Positions 1-5,040 of a DNA stretch of 6,252 nt are shown piece after piece. The notes below the pieces were generated by a model that had not been told where the DNA came from, did no database searches, and saw only the letters and a program-made list of their open reading frames with translations. The DNA is taken from contig CAJOPJ010000188.1 of assembly GCA_905236325.1 (NCBI GenBank), positions 1-6,252 of the forward strand. Direction: 5' to 3'. The position numbers and the translations under genes are program-made. Within the stretch, counting starts at the first letter, position 1, and every line of letters begins with the position of its first letter. Source of the DNA: an uncultured Selenomonadaceae bacterium (GTDB lineage: Bacteria; Bacillota; Negativicutes; Selenomonadales; Selenomonadaceae).

Positions 1-1
1 T

Positions 2-3000
2 TATTCAGGAAAAATTTTTGTCGGAATTGATGCAGGTTCGACGACTGCAAAAATTTGTGCGATTGGCGAAGATAAAGAAATTTTATTTACAAGTTATGGT
101 TCAAATGAAGGTTCGCCATTAAAAACTGTCATAAATCAAATTAGACAGCTTTATAAAAATCTTCCTGCGACTGCGACAGTTGCGAAAGTTTTCACGACAG
201 GTTACGGCGAACAAATTGTTAAAGCCGCGCTCCACGCTGACGGCTCTGAAGTCGAAACTTTCGCGCATTTGACTGCCGCGCAACAATTCTGTCCTGAAGT
301 GTCATTTGTTTTGGACATTGGCGGGCAGGATATGAAATGCTTTTTTGTCAAGGACGGCACAATTGGCAACATTACGCTTAATGAGGCTTGTTCGGCAGGT
401 TGCGGCAGTTTTATTCAAAACTTCGCGCAGGGCTTAAGTATGTCTGTCGGCGACTTTGCAAATAAGGCTTTAACTGCAACTGCGCCTGTTGATTTAGGCA
501 CGCGCTGTACAGTTTTTATGAACAGCAAAGTTAAGCAGGCGCAAAAAGAAGGCGCAAGCGTCAGCGACATTTCGGCAGGAATTGCGCTTAGTGTGATTAA
601 AAATGCGCTGTTCAAAGTTATGCAGTTAAAAAATGTTGAAGATTTAGGTGAAAATATTGTCGTGCAGGGCGGAACTTTCTACAACGACGCTGTTCTGCGT
701 TCGATTGAGAAAATTTTGGGCAAGCAGGTTATCAGACCGGACATTTCGGGCTTGATGGGTGCGTATGGCGCGGCTTTATTGGCGTTGGAATCTGATAACG
801 GCGAAGTCAGCAAACTTTTGAATGCGGAGGCGTTGGAAAATTTCACAGTCGAAACTAAAAGCTACAGGTGCGGACGTTGTGGAAATAATTGCTTAATTAC
901 TATGCAGAAATTTCCTGACGGCGGCAAATTTTTCACAGGCAACAGGTGCGAGCGCGGCGTTGGAGGTAAACCTAAAACCAATGCTGAAGTTCCAAACGCC
1001 TACGCTTACAAGTACCACAGATTATTTAACTACCAAAGCCTTGAACTTGAAAACGCGCCGCGCGGCATAATTGGTATTCCGCGCGTCCTGAACATTTATG
1101 AAGATTTTCCATTTTGGCACACTTTTTTTACTAAACTTGGTTATCGCGTGGAAATTTCTTCAAAATCCAACGCAAATTTATTCTACAAAGGCATGGCGAC
1201 AATTCCCAGCGACAGTTTGTGTTATCCTGCAAAGTTGGCGCACGGACACATTATGGACTTGATTGAGCGCGGCGTGCAGAAAATTTTCTATCCCTGTGAA
1301 CCTTACAACTTCGACACGCAGTCTGATAATTTTTATAACTGCCCGATAGTTGCAAGTTATCCTGAAAATATTCGCGGCAACATGGATATTTTGCGCGAAA
1401 AAAATATTAAATTTATTCAGCCTTTCCTGCCTGTCCATGATATGCAGAAACTTAAAAAGCGTCTTGCTGAGGAACTTAAATCTGAAAATATTTCTGCACA
1501 GGAAATAAATTTTTGCGTGGACGCGGCGGCGGCTGAAATGCAAAATTACCGCAACGATGTTGCAAAGTTTGGCGAGGAGGTTTTGCGTAGGATTGAACAG
1601 ACAGGCGAACAGGCAATTTTGCTTGTAGGCAGACCTTACCATATCGACCCTGAAATCAATCATGGCATTTCTGAAATGATTCAGTCCTACAACCTGCCGA
1701 TTATTTCGGAGGACACAATTTATCATTTGCCTGTGAAGTCACAGGAAATTTCGGTTGTGAATCAGTGGAGTTATCACGCAAGACTCTATCACGCGGCGCA
1801 CTTCGCAACTGAACATCCAAATGTAACTTTAATTCAGCTAAGTTCATTCGGCTGTGGACTTGACGCATTGACAACTGAACAAGTCAAGGATATTTTGGAA
1901 AGTCACGGCAGAATTTACACAATGATTAAGTTGGACGAAGTTTCAAATCTTGGTGCGGCTAGAATCAGATTACGCAGTTTGCTTGCCGCGTTGAAGCGTA
2001 AAAAGCCTGTCGCCTATCATGAAGTTAAAAATCCTCCGCGCCCCAGATTCACAGTTGAGTGCAAAAAGACGCACACAATTTTGGCTCCGCAAATGGCTCC
2101 GATTCATTTTGAACTGATTCAATCTGTGTTGAAAAAGTACGGCTACAGAATTGTGATTCCCGACCTGCCGGATAAAGCCGCAATTGATTTAGGTTTGCGT
2201 TATGTCAATAACGATATGTGCTACCCGACCATTGTTGTTGCAGGGCAGCTTTTGGCGGCGTTGAAGTCCGGCGAATTTGACCCCGACAATACTTCGATAG
2301 TTTTGTTTCAGACTTGCGGCGCGTGTCGTGCGACAAATTATATTTCAGTTCTGCGCCGTGCGTTGAAGTTTGCAGGTTTTGGGCAAGAGCCTGTCTTTGC
2401 GTGTTATGGACTTCCTGACGAAACCGACGCTTTTGAACTTAGCAACGACTGCTTGATTGACGCTATTAAGGCTTCTGTTTACGGCGACTTGCTGATGAAT
2501 GTTTCAAATCGCATGCGTCCTTATGAAATTCACAAAGGCGAAACTGACAGGCTGTTTGATGATTGGATGACTATTGCTAAAGCTGATTTGCAAAGCGGCA
2601 ACTTCCTGAGTTTCCGCAAAAATGTTAAAAATATTGTTCACCAATTTGACGCGATACCGATTGAGGAATTTGTCGAACGTCCGAAAGTTGGAATTGTCGG
2701 CGAAATTTTAGTTAAATATCATCCTTTCGCAAATAATCATCTGGAAAAAATTTTGGCGCAGGAAGGCGCAGAAGTTGTTATGCCGGATTTTGTGGATTTT
2801 TTCCTGTACACGGCTTATGACGCAATTTCAAAACAAAAATTACTTGGCGGCAGTCGCAAGGATAAAATTTTTGCGGAAATTTTTATTCAGCTGATAGAAT
2901 TTTTCCGCCGACCAATGAAAAATGCACTGCTTGATTCCGAACACTTCCGTGCGCCTTACTCAATCAAGGAAACTGCACGACTTGCAAGCAAACATGTTTC

Positions 3001-3286
3001 AACAGGCAATATGGCTGGCGAAGGCTGGTTCTTGACGGGCGAAATGGTTAAGCTGATTCAGGAAGGCATTAATAATATTATTTGCCTACAGCCTTTCGGT
3101 TGTCTGCCGAATCATATTACAGGAAAGGGCGTTATGCACAATCTGCGCGAAAGTTATCACGGCGCAAATATTGTTGCGATTGATTGCGACGCAGGAAGTT
3201 CCGAAGTTAATCAGCTGAACAGAATTAAATTGATGCTTGCCGTTGCCAAGAAAGAAATTTATAAAAATTCACAAATTGCAGTATAA
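2..3286 (+). CDS. Acyl-CoA dehydratase activase fusion (BcrAD/BadFG ATPase + DUF2229 + HgdB-like modules), 5' partial
   Basis: The reading frame is open to the left edge, so the start lies outside; 1094 residues are visible (residue 1 at base 2). Residues 8-17 (GIDAGSTTAK) are the phosphate-1 loop of the ASKHA-type ATPase of 2-hydroxyacyl-CoA dehydratase activators. GYGE, EVETFAHLTAA and DIGGQD (105-110) follow. C130 (NEACSAGCGSF) and C169 (TRCTVFMNS) match the two cysteines that hold the [4Fe-4S] cluster between activator monomers. A second cysteine set (C290, C293, C297, C316) closes this domain. From about residue 355 come DUF2229 and dehydratase-like segments with CYP motifs at 407 and 740, VGRPYH at 542, and FGC motifs at 618 and 1034. 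Such fusions are usually about 1400 residues with two ATPase repeats, so roughly 300 residues (a first repeat) are probably missing upstream. Known role of the family: ATP-driven low-potential electron transfer to a dehydratase or reductase in anaerobes. The substrate here is unknown. A TTG at 269 is internal, not a start. Confidence 0.93.
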   Translation, partial: YSGKIFVGIDAGSTTAKICAIGEDKEILFTSYGSNEGSPLKTVINQIRQLYKNLPATATVAKVFTTGYGEQIVKAALHADGSEVETFAHLTAAQQFCPEVSFVLDIGGQDMKCFFVKDGTIGNITLNEACSAGCGSFIQNFAQGLSMSVGDFANKALTATAPVDLGTRCTVFMNSKVKQAQKEGASVSDISAGIALSVIKNALFKVMQLKNVEDLGENIVVQGGTFYNDAVLRSIEKILGKQVIRPDISGLMGAYGAALLALESDNGEVSKLLNAEALENFTVETKSYRCGRCGNNCLITMQKFPDGGKFFTGNRCERGVGGKPKTNAEVPNAYAYKYHRLFNYQSLELENAPRGIIGIPRVLNIYEDFPFWHTFFTKLGYRVEISSKSNANLFYKGMATIPSDSLCYPAKLAHGHIMDLIERGVQKIFYPCEPYNFDTQSDNFYNCPIVASYPENIRGNMDILREKNIKFIQPFLPVHDMQKLKKRLAEELKSENISAQEINFCVDAAAAEMQNYRNDVAKFGEEVLRRIEQTGEQAILLVGRPYHIDPEINHGISEMIQSYNLPIISEDTIYHLPVKSQEISVVNQWSYHARLYHAAHFATEHPNVTLIQLSSFGCGLDALTTEQVKDILESHGRIYTMIKLDEVSNLGAARIRLRSLLAALKRKKPVAYHEVKNPPRPRFTVECKKTHTILAPQMAPIHFELIQSVLKKYGYRIVIPDLPDKAAIDLGLRYVNNDMCYPTIVVAGQLLAALKSGEFDPDNTSIVLFQTCGACRATNYISVLRRALKFAGFGQEPVFACYGLPDETDAFELSNDCLIDAIKASVYGDLLMNVSNRMRPYEIHKGETDRLFDDWMTIAKADLQSGNFLSFRKNVKNIVHQFDAIPIEEFVERPKVGIVGEILVKYHPFANNHLEKILAQEGAEVVMPDFVDFFLYTAYDAISKQKLLGGSRKDKIFAEIFIQLIEFFRRPMKNALLDSEHFRAPYSIKETARLASKHVSTGNMAGEGWFLTGEMVKLIQEGINNIICLQPFGCLPNHITGKGVMHNLRESYHGANIVAIDCDAGSSEVNQLNRIKLMLAVAKKEIYKNSQIAV

Positions 3287-3319
3287 AAAAAATTGCTCCG
3301 AGCGATTCGGAGCTTTTTT
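3285..3319. terminator. Bidirectional intrinsic terminator between convergent genes
   Basis: A perfect 7-bp stem, GCTCCGA (3295-3301) with TCGGAGC (3307-3313), closes a 5-base loop. It is followed by six T on the plus strand (3314-3319). On the minus strand the same stem is followed by AATT and then a run of T, from the A tract at 3285-3292. It therefore can end both the activase gene (stop at 3284-3286, inside the A tract) and the PnuC-family gene (stop at 3328-3330). Confidence 0.9.
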
Positions 3320-3327
3320 GTTGAAAA

Positions 3328-4038
3328 TTATTTACCTGCGCCGCCTTCATTATCAGCTTCGCCGCTTGCCCAAACTTTGTTTGCATAAATTGAATTGAAC
3401 AGTAAAGCAGCTTGAAGTGCAACTTGCGACATATTTGCGCCAAGAGTTCCAACATCATTTGTGCCGGTTATTGTTTGATAAGTCAAAACAGACCAGAAAA
3501 TTAAGTTCGCAATATTAACCACAATCCACAGCGACCAATTTTCTTGATATTTCAAAATGTACAAAAGTTGAGCAATTAAACTGACAACCAAATTCATGGA
3601 ATCGAGGTAAGGCAGTTGACCTTCCAAATTCCCCAAAACAAACCAGCCGATTATCCAAGCTACAAATGCGCCGGCAAAAATTTTGTAGCGCGTATTTTTT
3701 TCAAAAGACTTTGTAGCTTGATCTTTGCCCCACATAAACCAGCCGATTGGTTGCGAAATTACATAAACAATATCCATTGCAAAACTGCCGTACGCGTGAC
3801 TAATCCAAGCAATGTAAGTCATCGCCAAGCATTGAATTATTCCAAAGAAAAAACAAATTCTGCGTCCTTTCATTGCCAAGACTAAAGAAATTACGCCGGC
3901 AACGCCGGAAATCATTCCGATTGGACTGTCAGGTTCAATAGCGTAAACTACAAATTGCAACAAAAGTAACGCCGCAATGTAACTGACTTCAAATTTTTTC
4001 CAATTTGTAAAAAGCTGATTATAAATCCAAGTTCCCAA
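3328..4038 (-). CDS. pnuC: PnuC-family nicotinamide riboside / nucleoside transporter
   Basis: This is a 236-residue, strongly hydrophobic protein with about seven membrane segments, the usual size for PnuC. The family signature WxxWxxxN is seen as W168, W171, N175 (ENWSLWIVVN); in the Neisseria mucosa PnuC structure this motif lines the substrate site. The early GVISLVLAMKGRR and SQPIGWFMW stretches also fit the family. PnuC proteins move an uncharged nucleoside-like vitamin precursor across the cytoplasmic membrane by facilitated diffusion, and chemical modification inside the cell makes uptake one-way. The start codon is TTG (4038-4036), chosen because GAGGTG sits 8 bases upstream. The gene begins 2 bases after the phosphorylase stop, so the two are almost certainly co-transcribed. 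Relatives carry thiamine (PnuT), riboflavin (PnuX) or possibly deoxynucleosides. The phosphorylase partner makes a nucleoside substrate as likely as nicotinamide riboside. The C-terminal tail is short and polar (EADNEGGAGK). Confidence 0.88.
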   Translation of the reverse strand: MGTWIYNQLFTNWKKFEVSYIAALLLLQFVVYAIEPDSPIGMISGVAGVISLVLAMKGRRICFFFGIIQCLAMTYIAWISHAYGSFAMDIVYVISQPIGWFMWGKDQATKSFEKNTRYKIFAGAFVAWIIGWFVLGNLEGQLPYLDSMNLVVSLIAQLLYILKYQENWSLWIVVNIANLIFWSVLTYQTITGTNDVGTLGANMSQVALQAALLFNSIYANKVWASGEADNEGGAGK

Positions 4039-4040
4039 AA

Positions 4041-4769
4041 TTATTTCACCTCATCATCAGATAAAATTTTTAGCGCGACTTCCAAAGATTTTATTTCGCC
4101 CTGTGCAGCTAAATTTTTTCCTTGCGTCAAATCAGTAACGCCTTCAGCTAAATCGCCTTCAAACAAAACTACATTGTTCAAAATTGAAAGCGTTTCAACG
4201 CCGCGAAGTCTGCCGATAATCATTAAAACGCCGGACTCCATATCTGAGCCGACAATGCCTTTTTCTGACCAAAATTTTTCAATCTCTGCATTGTTGTCCA
4301 TGTAAAAGCCGTCGTGCGAGCGAATTATACCATAAACTGCATCAGGCGCATATTTTTTAGCCAAAGTCAAAAGCCTGTGACTTGGCACGGCAGGATAAAT
4401 TTCCGGCGCGTATTTTTTTGACAAGCCATCGTCACGCACTGCGCCCTCAGCAATAATCAGCTTGCCGATTGAAATATTTTTTTGCATTGCGCCGGCTGAA
4501 CCAACCCTAACAATAAATTTCACGCCGACATTGTGAAGTTCTTCAACAGCAATTCCTGTCGAAGGCGCACCAATTCCTGTTGACATTGCCAAGATTTTTT
4601 TGCCTTTGTAGTAGCCGAGAAAACTTTTGTACTCACGATTGAAGTTCAAAAATTTAACATTTTCCAACATTCCGGCGCAAATATCAGCACGCGCAGGATC
4701 GCCCATGATAATTACTCTGTCAATTCCAAGTTCCGCAGTCAGTAAAGTATGCGGTTGAATTTCTGCCAT
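4041..4769 (-). CDS. Nucleoside phosphorylase (PNP/UDP family, uridine-phosphorylase-like)
   Basis: This 242-residue protein of the nucleoside phosphorylase-I family cleaves a nucleoside with phosphate to a free base and (deoxy)ribose-1-phosphate in the cytoplasm. Visible family motifs in order: GDPARA (23-28, phosphate loop), NREYKSFLGYYKGKKI (44-59), STGIGAPSTGIAVEEL (63-78), RVGSAGA (88-94, phosphate-binding Arg), SHDGFY (151-156, base pocket) and SDMES (175-179, where Met and Glu bind the ribose). The length is normal for hexameric enzymes. The base-recognition residues are not typical. The QxR pair that reads uracil in E. coli Udp is absent after SHDGFY, and the catalytic Asp of DeoD is not clear in the NNVVLFEGDLAEG segment (198-210). 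The base specificity cannot be read from the sequence. The ATG start is supported by GAGGTG 7 bases upstream. It is the first gene of a two-gene operon with the PnuC-family transporter. Confidence 0.9.
   Translation of the reverse strand: MAEIQPHTLLTAELGIDRVIIMGDPARADICAGMLENVKFLNFNREYKSFLGYYKGKKILAMSTGIGAPSTGIAVEELHNVGVKFIVRVGSAGAMQKNISIGKLIIAEGAVRDDGLSKKYAPEIYPAVPSHRLLTLAKKYAPDAVYGIIRSHDGFYMDNNAEIEKFWSEKGIVGSDMESGVLMIIGRLRGVETLSILNNVVLFEGDLAEGVTDLTQGKNLAAQGEIKSLEVALKILSDDEVK
4047..4052 (-). promoter_or_regulatory. Ribosome binding site fixing the TTG start of the transporter
   Basis: GAGGTG on the minus strand lies inside the last codons of the phosphorylase, 8 bases before the TTG at 4038-4036. 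It is the same motif used by the phosphorylase itself. It supports a TTG start and close translational coupling of the two genes. Confidence 0.8.
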
Positions 4770-4776
4770 AAAAAAT

Positions 4777-4782
4777 CACCTC
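4777..4782 (-). promoter_or_regulatory. Ribosome binding site of the phosphorylase
   Basis: GAGGTG lies 7 bases before the ATG at 4769-4767. With the predicted transcript start near 4783, this site would sit at the very 5' end of the mRNA, leaving a leader of only about 14 bases. Confidence 0.75.
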
Positions 4783-4789
4783 GCGCTGA

Positions 4790-4818
4790 ATTTTAGCAAA
4801 AAAATTTCTGCTACTCAA
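4790..4818 (-). promoter_or_regulatory. Predicted housekeeping promoter of the phosphorylase-transporter operon
   Basis: On the minus strand TTGAGT (4818-4813) is the -35 box and TAAAAT (4795-4790) the -10 box, with an exact 17-base spacer. They match consensus at 4 of 6 and 5 of 6 positions. Transcription would start around 4784-4782. No riboswitch fits between start and ATG. Confidence 0.65.
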
Positions 4819-4821
4819 GAT

Positions 4822-4837
4822 TGAAAAAATTTTTTCA
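4822..4837. repeat. A6T6 palindrome between divergent promoters (possible shared UP element)
   Basis: This is a 16-base perfect palindrome, TGA5-A-T-T5CA type (TGAAAAAATTTTTTCA). It begins 4 bases beyond the -35 box of the leftward promoter and lies 17 bases before the -35 box of the tRNA promoter. The whole 4819-4854 stretch is A/T tracts, which fits UP elements or bent DNA serving both directions. A protein operator is possible but nothing shows it. Confidence 0.5.
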
Positions 4838-4854
4838 TAACAAAATTTATATAA

Positions 4855-4883
4855 TTGACAAGTTATGCTGAATATGATTTAAT
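4855..4883 (+). promoter_or_regulatory. Predicted promoter of the tRNA-Leu gene
   Basis: TTGACA (4855-4860) is a perfect -35 box. TTTAAT (4878-4883) is a 5-of-6 -10 box, with a 17-base spacer. An A/T-rich tract lies directly upstream. The expected start is near 4890, leaving a leader of about 8 bases before the tRNA. This is the strength expected for a stable-RNA promoter. Confidence 0.82.
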
Positions 4884-4897
4884 AGCTGAAACAAAAT

Positions 4898-4979
4898 GCG
4901 AATGTGGCGGAATTGGCAGACGCGCCGGACTTAGAATCCGTTGACTTCGGTCGTGAGGGTTCAACTCCCTCCATTCGCA
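4898..4979 (+). tRNA. tRNA-Leu (anticodon UAG)
   Basis: This is an 82-base class II tRNA. The acceptor arm is seven perfect pairs (GCGAATG 4898-4904 with CATTCGC 4972-4978), with discriminator A4979 as expected for leucine. The D-arm carries GGCAGA. The anticodon loop is CTTAGAA with anticodon TAG at 4932-4934, reading CUA and, by wobble, other CUN codons. The outermost anticodon-stem pair is a C4925-T4941 mismatch; the other four pair. The long variable arm (about 4942-4953) is a short stem capped by a C(TTCG)G tetraloop. The T-arm is GAGGG / CCCTC with loop TTCAACT. CCA is not encoded (ATT follows the discriminator), so a CCA-adding enzyme is needed. It has its own promoter upstream and terminator downstream. 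Confidence 0.96.
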
Positions 4980-4981
4980 AT

Positions 4982-5001
4982 TATTTTTTTGCAAAAAAAT
5001 A
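4982..5001. repeat. 20-base perfect A/T palindrome after the tRNA
   Basis: TAT7GC A7TA (in words: TA, seven T, GC, seven A, TA) is perfectly self-complementary. With only two central bases it is a poor RNA hairpin. It supplies an A tract ahead of the plus-strand terminator stem and a T tract behind the same stem on the minus strand. Confidence 0.7.
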
Positions 5002-5040
5002 GCCGTGCAGGAAATTTTTTCTTACATGGCTTTTTAATTT
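5001..5040. terminator. Intrinsic terminator of tRNA-Leu, probably also used by the GGDEF gene
   Basis: AGCCGTG (5001-5007) pairs with CATGGCT (5025-5031), including one G-U. One C-A mismatch follows. The stem then continues as AGGAAA (5009-5014) with TTTCTT (5018-5023) around a TTT loop, and TTTTTAATTT follows. On the minus strand the G-U becomes an A-C mismatch, so the stem is weaker, though it is followed by TATTTTTTT. The T tract overlaps the GGDEF stop codon (5034-5036). Confidence 0.8.

Noticed and set aside
1178..1726. Long minus-strand open frame inside the activase gene
   Set aside because: It overlaps a clearly conserved plus-strand coding region, has no ribosome binding site or recognisable domain, and reads as a reverse-frame shadow. 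The same applies to smaller overlapping frames at 415-615, 3225-3458, 3616-3885 and 5448-5831.
269..3286. TTG at 269 as the start of the activase gene
   Set aside because: The same frame is open back to base 2 and encodes the conserved ATPase loop GIDAGSTTAK, so the gene starts outside the window.
4838..4861. Second minus-strand promoter (TTGTCA at 4861-4856 with TATGAA 16 bases on)
   Set aside because: The -10 box is weak, and the downstream TTGAGT/TAAAAT pair is better spaced and closer to the gene. It could be a minor start but is not supported.
4783..4897. Riboswitch or attenuator ahead of the salvage operon
   Set aside because: The predicted leader is only about 14 bases, and the region has A/T palindromes but no structured, GC-containing aptamer-like fold.
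4955..4979. tRNA 3' end as an integration (att) site
   Set aside because: No repeat of the tRNA 3' end is seen elsewhere in the window and no integrase or mobile gene lies nearby.
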